DNA of 64,000 bases from Bacillota bacterium (GCA_017557505.1 JAFYYP010000007.1:1-64000), one strand, 5' to 3'; counted from the first letter of the stretch, positions 31,660 through 40,781 are shown. Notes: generated by a model not told the origin, from the sequence alone. Numbers and translations: made by a program.

Positions 31660-31838
31660 AATATCACATCGAGAAAAATACCGTGCAGGAGACGCTGGTC
31701 ATTCCGCTGTTCGGGCGGCTGGTGTGTTCCGAACGCTTCCCGGAACTGTTCTCCGACCCTGAAGCAAAGCGGATCTGCGATTCGCTGGATTACGACTTCG
31801 CAGAAAAGCGAAAGAAGATGGAATCAGCTGCCGCATGA
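31656..31838 (+). pseudogene. 5' remnant of a class I SAM methyltransferase gene (leucine carboxyl methyltransferase-like)
   Basis: A 60-residue frame that begins as the N-terminus of TcmP/leucine carboxyl methyltransferase-type enzymes does (KNTVQETLVIPLFGR, SERFPELFSDPEAKRICDSLDYDF). Full-length members have about 270 residues; here the frame stops before the SAM-binding motif, and the following 100 bases do not continue the similarity in any frame I read. It starts 4 bases inside the HMA gene's end. Most likely a deletion remnant; a functional short peptide cannot be excluded. Confidence 0.55.
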
Positions 31839-31903
31839 CGCAGCTGCAGAGCGCGAGCGCAGGCTGGAGCATCTGATATAACTTTTGTGAAATGAAGAAG
31901 CGG

Positions 31904-31936
31904 AGGCCGCCGAAGCGATTCAGCGGCCTTTTGTTT
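31904..31936 (+). terminator. Terminator after the HMA gene and methyltransferase remnant
   Basis: AGGCCGC (31904-31910) pairs with GCGGCCT (31923-31929) around a 12-base loop, followed by TTTTGTTTT. Confidence 0.88.
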
Positions 31937-31994
31937 TGTGGCAATTAGCGGGTTAAAAGCGTATAATGGACGGAGAACGAAAAGAGGTGTGAGT

Positions 31995-33224
31995 ATGGAT
32001 CAGAAACAATTAAAACAGATCTTTCTCGATACGGATTTCGTGCATAAGAGCGGCACGGCTGAAGAACTGAAAGTCGCAGAATACCTGAAAGCGCAGTGCG
32101 ATGCGCTGGGCGTTTCCGCCAGGATCGAGCCTTTCCCCGTCGCGATGGGCGACATGGAAGAGGCGCATGTGTTTGCGGACGGTGAAGAGATCCCCTGCAA
32201 GGGCTTTACCTGTTGCGGCAGCGGCGAAGTCGAGGCGGAACTCTATTATATGCCCGCGATGGACCCGGTCTCGAAAGCCGGTGTAAAGGATAAGATCGTG
32301 CTGCTCGATCAGCAGGGCATCGGTTATTTCGACTATCAGGACCTGGTAAAGGCCGGAGCGAAGGGCATCCTGTTCCGCTACAACGACGCCAACTTCCCCA
32401 ACCACGACATCGACGAACGCGACCTGCGTCCGCACGTGGTGGGAGACGCAGAAAAGCTGCTGTCCGCCATGCTGCATGTGGCCGATGCCGTCAAGCTCGT
32501 AGAGAGCGGCGCAAAGAAGGCGAAGATCGTCATCCGCCAGAACGAATACCAGGGCGAATCGCACAACGTCATCGCGGAGATCCCCGGCAAGCGGCCGGAA
32601 TGGATCACGATGACCGCGCATTACGATACGACGGCGCTGTCCCACGGCGCCTACGACAATATGAGCGGCTGCGCAGGCCTGCTCGGGGTCATGAATGCGC
32701 TGAAAGACAAGGAACTGAACTACGGACTCCGGTTTATCTTCTGCGGCAGCGAGGAAAGGGGACTGCTCGGTTCCAAGGCCTATGTGCGAGATCACGAAGC
32801 GGACCTTGAAAGCACCGCTCTGAATATCAACCTCGACATGATCGGCTCGACCATGGGCAAGTTTATCGCCTGCGTATCGGCAGAAGAGGCGCTGGCAAGC
32901 TATTTGCGCTATATGGGCGCGGAGCTGAACTTCCCTGTGGAATCGAAAACGGGCGTCTATTCCAGCGATTCCACGCCGTTCGCCGACAAAGGCGTGCCGG
33001 CCGTTTCCCTGGCCCGCATCGCAGGCGGCCTCGTCGCGCCGATCCACGTCCGTTACGACACGATGGCCGTGATGTCCATGGCTCAGATGGAAAAGGATAT
33101 CGCGTTTATTGCGGAATTCACACGCCGCATGGCTTGCAGCGCAGCCTGCCCGGTCAAGCGCGACATTCCCGAGAACGTCCGCAAGGAGCTGGACGAATAC
33201 CTGTTCAAAAAGAGAAAGGGTTAA
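31995..33224 (+). CDS. M28 family zinc aminopeptidase (paralog of the 4922-6175 protein)
   Basis: A 409-residue metallopeptidase that aligns with the M28 protein at 4922-6175 along its whole length: matching N-termini (KSGTAEELKVAEYL here, VSGTPEELKVAQYL there), PA-like insert, AHYDTT and YDNMSG zinc ligands, GSEERGLLGS with catalytic Glu, NLDMIGSTMG, and a late PIHVRYDT. No signal peptide. ATG 31995 has AAAGAGGTG upstream. It lies behind the HMA terminator with no strong promoter visible, and 14 bases before a YgjV-like gene. Confidence 0.92.
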   Translation: MDQKQLKQIFLDTDFVHKSGTAEELKVAEYLKAQCDALGVSARIEPFPVAMGDMEEAHVFADGEEIPCKGFTCCGSGEVEAELYYMPAMDPVSKAGVKDKIVLLDQQGIGYFDYQDLVKAGAKGILFRYNDANFPNHDIDERDLRPHVVGDAEKLLSAMLHVADAVKLVESGAKKAKIVIRQNEYQGESHNVIAEIPGKRPEWITMTAHYDTTALSHGAYDNMSGCAGLLGVMNALKDKELNYGLRFIFCGSEERGLLGSKAYVRDHEADLESTALNINLDMIGSTMGKFIACVSAEEALASYLRYMGAELNFPVESKTGVYSSDSTPFADKGVPAVSLARIAGGLVAPIHVRYDTMAVMSMAQMEKDIAFIAEFTRRMACSAACPVKRDIPENVRKELDEYLFKKRKG

Positions 33225-33238
33225 CGTAAGGAGATTTT

Positions 33239-33844
33239 ATGGATCACAAAATGCTGATCGAATGCATCGGTTATCTGGGCTCGCTGCTGGTGCTGGCCTC
33301 CATGCTGATGACGTCTGTGTTCAAACTGCGGGTCATCAACACTATCGGCAGCCTGATCTTTACGGTCTACGCCCTCATCATCCATTCGTATCCGACGGCT
33401 CTCATGAACGCCTGCCTCGTCCTGATCAACCTGCGCTTCCTGTGGAAGATGAAGAAGATGGAGAAGGACTTTGCGCTGGCGGAGTGCGCGCCGGGGGATT
33501 CATTCGTGCGCTTCTTTATAGACGAGCACCGCGAGGATATCCGCACATGCTTCCCGGGTATTTCTTTGGACCTGGTGGACGCGACGAAAGCCTATCTGAT
33601 CTGCTGTGAAGGCAAGCCTGTCGGCGTGACCGCAGGAGAACAGTCCGGGACCGTCCTGAATCTCCTGCTGGATTACACCATCCCTGCGTACCGCGACTTT
33701 TCCGTCGGAAAGTATCTGATAGCGCAGCTGAAAGACCAGGGATTTACGAAACTGTGCTACGGCGGACCTGTCGAACACCATCTGCCGTACCTGCAGAAGC
33801 TTGGTTACGTAAAAAACGGCGAATTATACGAACGGGGACTGTAA
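33239..33844 (+). CDS. YgjV-like membrane protein
   Basis: A 201-residue protein with three to four membrane segments in the first 75 residues (ECIGYLGSLLVLASMLM, LRVINTIGSLIFTVYALII, ALMNACLVLINLRFLW), the pattern of YgjV-type proteins. The C-terminal 110 residues are soluble and mixed alpha/beta (RDFSVGKYLIAQLKDQGFTKL, LPYLQKLGYVKNGE) and look like a degenerate acetyltransferase fold. This composite is moderately sure. AAGGAGA precedes the ATG. Confidence 0.65.
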   Translation: MDHKMLIECIGYLGSLLVLASMLMTSVFKLRVINTIGSLIFTVYALIIHSYPTALMNACLVLINLRFLWKMKKMEKDFALAECAPGDSFVRFFIDEHREDIRTCFPGISLDLVDATKAYLICCEGKPVGVTAGEQSGTVLNLLLDYTIPAYRDFSVGKYLIAQLKDQGFTKLCYGGPVEHHLPYLQKLGYVKNGELYERGL

Positions 33845-33863
33845 AAGTCCCGGAATCGGGTAT

Positions 33864-33901
33864 TTTGCAACCGTTTGCAACCGCCGGTTGCGGAATTGAC
33901 A
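33864..33901. promoter_or_regulatory. Putative operator repeats and -35 element of the XRE regulator gene
   Basis: TTTGCAACCG occurs twice back to back (33864-33873 and 33874-33883), and the second GCAACCG forms an inverted repeat with CGGTTGC (33885-33891). A consensus -35 TTGACA follows at 33896-33901; the matching -10 is weak. The arrangement fits an autoregulatory site of the HTH protein encoded 96 bases downstream. Confidence 0.5.
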
Positions 33902-33996
33902 AGCCCGCTTGGTGGTCTGACACCGCGAAAAACCGTAAGATGGACCCGTAAACACGAGGCCGAAAGCGCCTCCGGAAATACGGGAGGAAAACAGAA

Positions 33997-34965
33997 ATGA
34001 TACTTGCAGACAAAATCATCGAACTGAGAAAGAGAGCCGGATACAGCCAGGAGGAGCTGGCGGAGAGATTGGGCGTCAGCCGCCAGTCCATCTCGAAATG
34101 GGAAGGCGCGCAGTCCATCCCCGACATGAACAAGATCCTCGCGATGGCGGACCTGTTCGGGGTCAGCACGGACTACTTATTAAGAGATGAAATGGACATG
34201 CCGGAAGGCGCCGCCGTGGATCCCGGTGAAGCCGACGAGGATCCCGCGGTGCGCGTGAGCATGGAGACCGCGCGTGCGTATATAGAGGCAAGGACCGCTG
34301 CCGCTCCGAAGATCGCGCTGGGCGTGATGCTGTGCATCTTCAGCCCCATCCTGCTCATCCTGCTGGGCGGCATGCAGGAATACGGCATCATTGCCACATC
34401 GGAGGAGATGGCGGGAGGCCTGGGCCTGATCATCCTGATGGCCATGGTCGTCATCGCGGTCTGCATCTTCATCCTGACCGGCAGCCGGCTGAGCAAGTTC
34501 GAGTTCCTCGAAAAGCAGCCGCTGGATACCGAATACGGCGTGGCGGGCCTGTGCCGCGAACTGATCGAACGCCAGGAGAACGGCTATACCCGCTCTATGG
34601 TGATCGGCGTCGGGCTCTGCGTGGCGTCCAGCATTCCCCTGTTCGCAGCCATGATGACGAGGAACGAGTTCTACTGCGTGCTGGGCATCTGCTTCATCCT
34701 GCTGATGGTGGGCATCGGCGTGTGCCTCATCGTGAAGGCGAACGTCGTGCGCGATTCGTATCTGGTGCTGCTTGAGGAAGGGGACTACACCCGCGAGGAA
34801 AAGCGCGTTGACCACCGCATCGGCGGCATCTACTGGGGCATCGTCTTGGCCGGCTATCTGCTCGTCAGCTTCCTGACGATGCGCTGGGAGATCACGTGGG
34901 TGGTCTGGCCGGTCGCCGGCATCCTGTACGGCGTCGCGAAGCTGATCTTCAGCAAGAGAAGATAG
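33997..34965 (+). CDS. XRE-family transcriptional regulator with membrane domain
   Basis: A 322-residue protein with an N-terminal Cro/C1-type HTH (residues about 7-62; AGYSQEELAERLGVSRQSISKWE) joined by an acidic linker to a C-terminal part with about six membrane segments. This design is common in Clostridia and is thought to couple membrane state to gene control. GGGAGG precedes the ATG. It is a single-gene unit between a repeat-rich promoter and a bidirectional terminator. Signal and targets are unknown. Confidence 0.9.
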   Translation: MILADKIIELRKRAGYSQEELAERLGVSRQSISKWEGAQSIPDMNKILAMADLFGVSTDYLLRDEMDMPEGAAVDPGEADEDPAVRVSMETARAYIEARTAAAPKIALGVMLCIFSPILLILLGGMQEYGIIATSEEMAGGLGLIILMAMVVIAVCIFILTGSRLSKFEFLEKQPLDTEYGVAGLCRELIERQENGYTRSMVIGVGLCVASSIPLFAAMMTRNEFYCVLGICFILLMVGIGVCLIVKANVVRDSYLVLLEEGDYTREEKRVDHRIGGIYWGIVLAGYLLVSFLTMRWEITWVVWPVAGILYGVAKLIFSKRR

Positions 34966-34983
34966 GATCAACAGCAATACAAA

Positions 34984-35010
34984 AGAACAGGCCTCGACGG
35001 CCTGTTCTTT
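34984..35010. terminator. Bidirectional terminator between the XRE regulator and pmbA
   Basis: A perfect 10-bp stem (34984-34993 with 34999-35008) with loop TCGAC, flanked by A-run and T-run, so it serves both convergent genes. Confidence 0.92.
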
Positions 35011-35020
35011 CCGTTTGTTT

Positions 35021-36316
35021 TTATTTTCCGGAGATGATGATGCCGTCGACCGCGAGGTAGGGCAGGGTGAAGATGCCCTGCACATCGCGTTCGGCGGAGA
35101 TGCCGCGCACGTGCTGCAGCATATCGCCGAGGTTGCCGTTGATCATGGTCTCGGTGACTGCCTTGGTCACGCGGCCGTTCTCGATCAGGAAGCTGTTCTT
35201 CGCGACACCCGAGAACTCGCCGTTCGTGCCCGGCTGGCCGCCGGAAAAGCCTCCGACCACCAGGCCTTTTTCGATACCGCCTATGATCTCTTCGAGGCTC
35301 TGTGCGCCGGCCTTCATGACCAGGCCGCTGCCGGACTTCATGACCGGTCTGCCGGTCTTGTTCGCCGCGTACAGGCTGAGCATATGAGCCTTCAGCACGC
35401 CGTTTTCGATGACGTTCGCGGGTTCTGCCAGGAAGCCGTCGCCCGTGATGCGCTCGGCGCAGACGATGGTCTCGTCGAACGGGTCGAAGCCGACCGTGAT
35501 CCTCTCGTCCGCCACCTTTTCGCCGACCTTGTCCAGCCACAGGCTGGTGCCGTCGAGAATGACGCCGGATCCGGCGTAGTTCTCCAGGGTCATGCTGAGG
35601 AGATCGACGAGGCAGCCCGGCGTGATGACCGCGGTGCCTTCGAATTTGCCCTGCAGCGGTTCGGGATCGATCTGCTTTTCGATGTCCGACAGCTTTCTGC
35701 GGAAGTCCGAAAGTTCGATCAGAGGCTTGTCCAGGGAAGCTGTGCGCAGGAAGGTGTAATCCAGACCGGAGTTCTTTTCGCCGTCGCTGGCGGAGAATTC
35801 CAGAGTCACGTCGTAGCAGCCGCGGAAGGATTCTGCTTTCGTGCCGTTGCTGTTCGCGTACAGGGAGTGCGTCTTCGTGTGGTCGCCGACCATCTGCATG
35901 ACGTTCACTTTCGAATACTCTGCCGCGATAGCGCCCTGCAGCTCCTTCAGGCGGTCGAAAAACCGTTCGAAGTCCGGCTCGTAGATGCCCTGATAGAACG
36001 CGTGGCCGCCCTGATCCGGCGCGATGTCGTTAGCCGCATCTTCCGGCGAAGAGGCTGCCGCAGCCGCAGCGCTTTCGACGACCGATTTGATTCCTTCTTC
36101 GCTGCAGTCGTTGCCGCTCGCGGCACCTTTGCGGGTGCCGTCGAACACGATCACGGAAATGCCTGCACCGAACACGGTGCGCATCAGCTTGAAGTCTGCG
36201 CCTTCGGTATTCAGCTCCTGTTTTTCCGTCTCGCTCAGAACGTAGGCGTATTTGGAAACGGCGCGTTCCTGCAGTTCCTGCAGCAGCTGCGCCTCAATCG
36301 TTTTCAGTTCGCTCAT
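35021..36316 (-). CDS. pmbA: TldD/PmbA family protein, PmbA-type subunit
   Basis: A 431-residue protein of the TldE/PmbA type, the non-catalytic partner of the heterodimeric TldD/E metalloprotease that degrades unfolded peptides and matures peptide antibiotics in enterobacteria. Typical are FGAGISVIVFDG, GFDPFDETIVCAERITGDGFLAEP and SGKSFSGG-like GGFSGGQPGTNGEFSG segments. It has no HExxxH motif, as expected. It begins 15 bases after the tldD stop, with AAGGAGG, forming a two-gene operon. Confidence 0.93.
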   Translation of the reverse strand: MSELKTIEAQLLQELQERAVSKYAYVLSETEKQELNTEGADFKLMRTVFGAGISVIVFDGTRKGAASGNDCSEEGIKSVVESAAAAAASSPEDAANDIAPDQGGHAFYQGIYEPDFERFFDRLKELQGAIAAEYSKVNVMQMVGDHTKTHSLYANSNGTKAESFRGCYDVTLEFSASDGEKNSGLDYTFLRTASLDKPLIELSDFRRKLSDIEKQIDPEPLQGKFEGTAVITPGCLVDLLSMTLENYAGSGVILDGTSLWLDKVGEKVADERITVGFDPFDETIVCAERITGDGFLAEPANVIENGVLKAHMLSLYAANKTGRPVMKSGSGLVMKAGAQSLEEIIGGIEKGLVVGGFSGGQPGTNGEFSGVAKNSFLIENGRVTKAVTETMINGNLGDMLQHVRGISAERDVQGIFTLPYLAVDGIIISGK

Positions 36317-36331
36317 GTCGTCCTCCTTTCC

Positions 36332-37717
36332 CTAACGTCCGCCGATCATGATCATGCAGCGCATGTGCGGTCCGCCCATGCCCACGGGGATCATCTGCTT
36401 CTTGCCGCAGAAGCCGCTCGAGGACCACTCCACGGTATCGGAGACCATGTCCACGGTCTTCAGCATGTCGAACGCGACGCCGGAGACGGTCGTGTCCAGC
36501 AGGGCGCGGCCGAGTTTGCCGTGCTTGATCTCGTATCCGCACGTGACCCCGAACATGAACTCGCCGGTCAGGTCGGCCTGCCCGTTGCCCGAGTCAATCA
36601 GGTAGTAGCCGTCGTCCACGGAGGCGATCAGTTCTTCCACGGTGTTCTTGCCCGGCAGGACGCAGGTGTTGCGCATGCGGATCAGTGGTTCGTCGGCAAA
36701 CGTCCAGGCTCTGGCGTTGCCGGCCGGGTTGACCCCGAAATGCTCCGCAGTCTCACGGTTGTTCATGTAGCCGGTGAGGATGCCGTTCTCGATCAGCGGC
36801 GCGTCTGTCGCCCGGATGCCTTCGTCGTCAAGGAAGACGGGCAGGGGAGCGAGACCGCCGTTATAGGTGTGGGCGAAATCTGTCAGGTTCACGAGGTCAG
36901 AAGCGACGCGCTTGCGCAGATTTGGTCCTGCAACGCTGCCGCCGAGCACGAGATCCGCTTCGACCGTGTGGCCGACGGCTTCGTGCGCCAGCATACCGCC
37001 CATCATGCCGCCGAGCACGACCTGCTTGTAGCCGGCTTCAGCGTAGACGCCTTCGGCCTTATCCTTGAGTTTTTTGTACAGCGCCTCGATATCGGGGTAG
37101 TACTTCGTCAGATCCGCGAACTGGTCGTCGAAACTGCCTGCGCCGCCCAGCGCCTTGAACAGTTCGACGGGTACGCCGTCCTTGGTAACAGAATTCAAGA
37201 ATACGTAAATATAGCAGCGGGGGCTGGTCACGTGACCGCAGCAGGCGTCGGAAGAATAGATGATGCGGTCCTGGGAATCCTCGGAATAAATGACCGTACG
37301 GCTCGTCAGGTCCGGATAGGTCTTTTCGATGTAGGTGTCCAGCGCGCGGCAGGCCTCGATGATCTTCTTCTGCTCCGTATCCACGATGGGACAGTTGAGC
37401 GGTACGATGCCTCGTTCGAACGCAGGCGGCATGGGAAAGCGCTTTTCCGCGTGGCGCGCGAGGAGCAGCGCGTTGTTCTTCGCTGCCTTCAGCACTTTTT
37501 CCGCAGCTTCCGGCGTATATTCCGCGATGGAGGCGAAACCGTACAGGCCGTCCTTGCCTACGCGGGCGGAGATGCCGCGGCCCTCGCTGCGGACGTTCAC
37601 CGTCAGGTTGCCCTTGAGGATCACGACTCTGCGGCTGCGGTTCTCATGACCGCGCAGCACCGTCTGCAGGCCGTCCTCGAACAGGGCTGTTTTAGGTTGC
37701 AATATATCGTTCAGCAT
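36332..37717 (-). CDS. tldD: TldD metalloprotease, catalytic subunit
   Basis: A 461-residue protein with the TldD zinc motif HEAVGH at 245-250 within GGMLAHEAVGHTVEAD, and the following GAGxxxR-type substrate channel segments. With PmbA it would form the cytosolic heterodimeric peptidase. ATG 37717 is preceded by AAGGAGA; the frame extends 24 codons further but into the divergent promoter. No antibiotic precursor peptide is visible nearby, so a general peptide-clearing role is more likely. Confidence 0.95.
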   Translation of the reverse strand: MLNDILQPKTALFEDGLQTVLRGHENRSRRVVILKGNLTVNVRSEGRGISARVGKDGLYGFASIAEYTPEAAEKVLKAAKNNALLLARHAEKRFPMPPAFERGIVPLNCPIVDTEQKKIIEACRALDTYIEKTYPDLTSRTVIYSEDSQDRIIYSSDACCGHVTSPRCYIYVFLNSVTKDGVPVELFKALGGAGSFDDQFADLTKYYPDIEALYKKLKDKAEGVYAEAGYKQVVLGGMMGGMLAHEAVGHTVEADLVLGGSVAGPNLRKRVASDLVNLTDFAHTYNGGLAPLPVFLDDEGIRATDAPLIENGILTGYMNNRETAEHFGVNPAGNARAWTFADEPLIRMRNTCVLPGKNTVEELIASVDDGYYLIDSGNGQADLTGEFMFGVTCGYEIKHGKLGRALLDTTVSGVAFDMLKTVDMVSDTVEWSSSGFCGKKQMIPVGMGGPHMRCMIMIGGR

Positions 37718-37773
37718 AGATTCTCCTTTCTGTCTGTGTCCCCAATAGCATACACCTTTTGGCGGGCGTTGTG

Positions 37774-37782
37774 TGGTATAAT
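37774..37782 (+). promoter_or_regulatory. Extended -10 promoter of the aldo/keto reductase operon
   Basis: TGGTATAAT (TGn plus perfect TATAAT) 38 bases before the gene. The same TGGTATAAT element stands before the 40882 gene. Confidence 0.65.
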
Positions 37783-37820
37783 AAATCAATTAACGTTTTT
37801 GCATAAAAAGGAACCGGATC

Positions 37821-38843
37821 ATGAGAAATATTACGTTGGGAAAGACCGGCATCACCGTGCCCCAGAACGCGTTCGGCGCGCTGCCTATTCAGCGGGTCAC
37901 GCTCGGCACAGCCGTTTATCTGCTGCGCGCAGCCTATGCGGGCGGCATGCGCTTTTTCGATACCGCAAGATCGTATACCGACAGCGAGGAAAAGGTCGGC
38001 GTTGCCTTCGAGGGCATGCGCGACAGGATCGTCCTCGCTACGAAGACCCAGGCTCGGACGCCGGAAGGCTTCTGGAACGACCTGGAGACTTCGCTGAAAC
38101 TTCTCAAGACCGATCATATCGATCTCTATCAGCTCCATTTCGTGCCGCAGTGCTACAGACCCGGCGACGGCACGGGCCTGTACGAGGCTCTGGTCGAAGC
38201 GAAAGAGCAGGGTAAAGTCCGCCACATCGGCATCACGGCGCACAAGATTGGCGTCGCGGAGGAGATCGTCGCCAGCGGCCTGTACGAGACGCTGCAGTTC
38301 CCGTTCTCCTATCTGTCGACGGCGCGCGAGATCGCGCTGGTGGAGAGCTGCAAGGCTGCCGGTATGGGCTTTATCGCCATGAAGGGGCTGGCCGGCGGAC
38401 TGCTGACCAATCCGGACGCCTGCATGGCCTTTATGCATCAATACGACGTGCTTCCGATCTGGGGCATCCAGAGAGAGACGGAGCTGGCGCAATGGCTGAG
38501 TTTCTTCGAAAAGGATGCGGAAATGACCCCGGAATTGCGCGAATTCATCGAAAACGACCGCAAGGAGCTGCTCGGTGACTTCTGCCGCGGCTGCGGGTAC
38601 TGCATGCCCTGCACGGTCGGGATCACGATCAACAACTGCGCGAGAATGTCGCAGATGGTGCGCCGCGCGCCGTCTTCCGCCTGGCTGAACGAATACTGGC
38701 AGAAGGAGATGGCGAAGATCGATAACTGTGTGGACTGCGGCCTATGCAAGAGCCGCTGCCCGTATGAGCTCGACACGCCGAATCTGCTGCGCAAGAATCT
38801 TGAGGACTATAAGAACATCTTGGCCGGAAAGACGGCAATATGA
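37821..38843 (+). CDS. Aldo/keto reductase with C-terminal [4Fe-4S] ferredoxin-like region
   Basis: A 340-residue protein. Residues 1-250 form an aldo/keto reductase barrel with tetrad D47, Y52, K75 and H106. The last 90 residues have two Cys groups, CRGCGYCMPC and CVDCGLCKSRCP, typical of the ferredoxin-containing branch common in anaerobes. Substrate unknown; electrons may come from ferredoxin rather than NADPH. The gene ends in an ATGA overlap with the EamA transporter gene and leads a three-gene operon with mnmA. Confidence 0.92.
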   Translation: MRNITLGKTGITVPQNAFGALPIQRVTLGTAVYLLRAAYAGGMRFFDTARSYTDSEEKVGVAFEGMRDRIVLATKTQARTPEGFWNDLETSLKLLKTDHIDLYQLHFVPQCYRPGDGTGLYEALVEAKEQGKVRHIGITAHKIGVAEEIVASGLYETLQFPFSYLSTAREIALVESCKAAGMGFIAMKGLAGGLLTNPDACMAFMHQYDVLPIWGIQRETELAQWLSFFEKDAEMTPELREFIENDRKELLGDFCRGCGYCMPCTVGITINNCARMSQMVRRAPSSAWLNEYWQKEMAKIDNCVDCGLCKSRCPYELDTPNLLRKNLEDYKNILAGKTAI

Positions 38844-39721
38844 GCGACCCGCAGAAGAACAACAGCAGATCCATGGCCATGCTGATCACCTCCATGGTGA
38901 TCTGGGGCAGCATCGGCATCTTCCGGCGGTACATCCCGCTGCCTTCGGCTGTCCTCGCGGCATCCCGGGGCGTCATCGGCTCGCTGTTCCTCGCGCTGTT
39001 CTTAAAGCTGCGCGGGCGGAAGATTCGGGGCGGCCTGACCGGCAGACAGATTGCCTGGTACACTGTCTGCGGCGCCCTGATGGGCTTCAACTGGCTTCTG
39101 CTGTTCGAGGCGTATAACTACACGTCCGTGGCCATCGCGACGCTGTGTTACTACATGATGCCTGTCTTCGTGATGCTGGCCTCGGCCGCCGTGTTCAAGG
39201 ATCGGCTGACCGCAGGAAAACTAGCCTGCGTGGGCGTCTGCCTGCTGGGCATGCTGCTCGTGACCGGGGTCATCGGCGGAGGGCTGCCTTCGGCCGGCGC
39301 CGGGAAGGGCATCCTGATGGGCCTCGCCGCCGCGGTGCTGTACGCCTGCGTCGTGATGATGAATAAGAAAGTCTCCGGCGCGGATCCCTACGAAAAGACC
39401 ATCGTGCAGCTGCTGGCGTCGTCGGCCATCCTCGCTCCCTACGTGCTGCGCACAGGGCTCGGCGCCTCGGAGATGAACGGTTTCGGACTGCTCATGTTCC
39501 TGATCGTCGGCATCGTGCATACCGGCATCGCTTACGCGCTGTATTTCGGCTGTATCGAAGGGCTGCGCGCGCAGACCGTCGCGCTGTTCAGCTATATGGA
39601 TCCCATCGTGGCTGTCCTGCTATCCGCATTGCTGCTGAGCGAACCTCTGACGCTCCCGATGATCGCAGGCGTTATCCTGGTGATCGGAGGCGCGATCGCC
39701 AGCGAATTGATCCATTCATGA
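38840..39721 (+). CDS. EamA/DMT family transporter
   Basis: A 293-residue protein with ten membrane spans in two EamA repeats, each with the family pattern (ITSMVIWGSIGIFRRY in the first; LMGLAAAVLYACVVMMNKKV in the second). Members export amino acids, metabolites or drugs. It overlaps both neighbours by 4 bases. Its place between a reductase and mnmA gives no substrate clue. Confidence 0.9.
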   Translation: MSDPQKNNSRSMAMLITSMVIWGSIGIFRRYIPLPSAVLAASRGVIGSLFLALFLKLRGRKIRGGLTGRQIAWYTVCGALMGFNWLLLFEAYNYTSVAIATLCYYMMPVFVMLASAAVFKDRLTAGKLACVGVCLLGMLLVTGVIGGGLPSAGAGKGILMGLAAAVLYACVVMMNKKVSGADPYEKTIVQLLASSAILAPYVLRTGLGASEMNGFGLLMFLIVGIVHTGIAYALYFGCIEGLRAQTVALFSYMDPIVAVLLSALLLSEPLTLPMIAGVILVIGGAIASELIHS

Positions 39722-40773
39722 AAGCACTCATCGCCATGAGCGGCGGCGTGGATTCTTCCGTTGCCGCGCTCCTGACAAAAGAACAAGGGTACGACTGCAT
39801 CGGCTGCACGATGAAGCTATGGGACTCCCCTGAAGCGGACAGCGGCTGCTGCAGCCTGGACGACACCGAGGACGCCAAAAGCGTGGCGTACCGCCTCGGC
39901 ATGCCTTTCTATGCCTTCAATTATAAGGGCGAGTTCCGTGCGAACGTCATCTGCCCGTTCGCATCCGATTACGAACACGGCCGCACGCCGAATCCCTGCA
40001 TCGAATGCAACCGCTTCCTGAAGTTCGGCAAGCTGTTCGAACGGGCGCAGGTGCTGGGCTGCGACAAGATCGTGACCGGCCACTATGCGCGGATCGAACA
40101 GGCTCCCGACGGCACGTACCTGCTGAAGAAGGGACTCGATCCCTCCAAGGACCAGAGCTACGTGCTGCACTGCCTGACCCAGGAGCAACTCGCGCATACG
40201 TATTTCCCGCTGGGCGAACTGACGAAGGACGCCGTACGGAAGATCGCGGCGGAACACGGCTTCGTGAACGCTGCTAAGCCCGACAGCCAGGATATCTGCT
40301 TCGTGCCCGACGGCGACTACGCGAAGGTCGTGCAGGAATACGGAAGCGGAGAGGGGACAGAGCCCGGCGCTTTTGTGGACCTGGATGGCAAACCGATCGG
40401 TACGCATCAGGGCATCATCCATTACACGATCGGCCAGCGCAAGGGCCTGGGCAACACCTGGGGAAGACCCGTTTTCGTCTGCGGCATCGACCCAGCAGCC
40501 AATACCGTTACACTGGGCGATTCTAAGGATCTGTTCCGCAGAGAAGTGCACGTAGCGGAGTTCAACTGGATCGCAGGCAAGGCCCCGGAAGGAGAGATCC
40601 GCTGTACTGCTAAACTGCGCTACCGGCAGACCGAACAGCCGGCGACGGCAAGGCCCGAAGGGGCTGGCAGGGTCACGCTCGTGTTCGACGAACCGCAGCG
40701 GGCGCCCACCCCGGGCCAATATGCCGTGCTCTACGACGGCGACGTCGTCCTGGGCGGAGGCAGAATAAAATAA
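39718..40773 (+). CDS. mnmA: tRNA-specific 2-thiouridylase
   Basis: A 351-residue enzyme that thiolates U34 of tRNA for Lys, Glu and Gln. The PP-loop SGGVDSS is at 8-14, catalytic Cys in NPCIECN and the persulfide Cys in DSQDICFV; the rest is the MnmA barrel with GQRKGLG. Length is normal. Overlap ATGA with the transporter gene shows it is co-transcribed. A terminator follows directly. Confidence 0.97.
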   Translation: MKALIAMSGGVDSSVAALLTKEQGYDCIGCTMKLWDSPEADSGCCSLDDTEDAKSVAYRLGMPFYAFNYKGEFRANVICPFASDYEHGRTPNPCIECNRFLKFGKLFERAQVLGCDKIVTGHYARIEQAPDGTYLLKKGLDPSKDQSYVLHCLTQEQLAHTYFPLGELTKDAVRKIAAEHGFVNAAKPDSQDICFVPDGDYAKVVQEYGSGEGTEPGAFVDLDGKPIGTHQGIIHYTIGQRKGLGNTWGRPVFVCGIDPAANTVTLGDSKDLFRREVHVAEFNWIAGKAPEGEIRCTAKLRYRQTEQPATARPEGAGRVTLVFDEPQRAPTPGQYAVLYDGDVVLGGGRIK

Positions 40774-40781
40774 AACAATGC

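Noticed and set aside
35015-38215. Very long plus-strand open frame opposite pmbA and tldD
   Set aside because: It is antisense to two well-supported genes, has no recognisable domains and is rich in His, Arg and Val as expected of a frame mirrored by GC-rich codons. Similar long antisense frames (for example 24899-26854 and 58436-60655) were rejected for the same reason.
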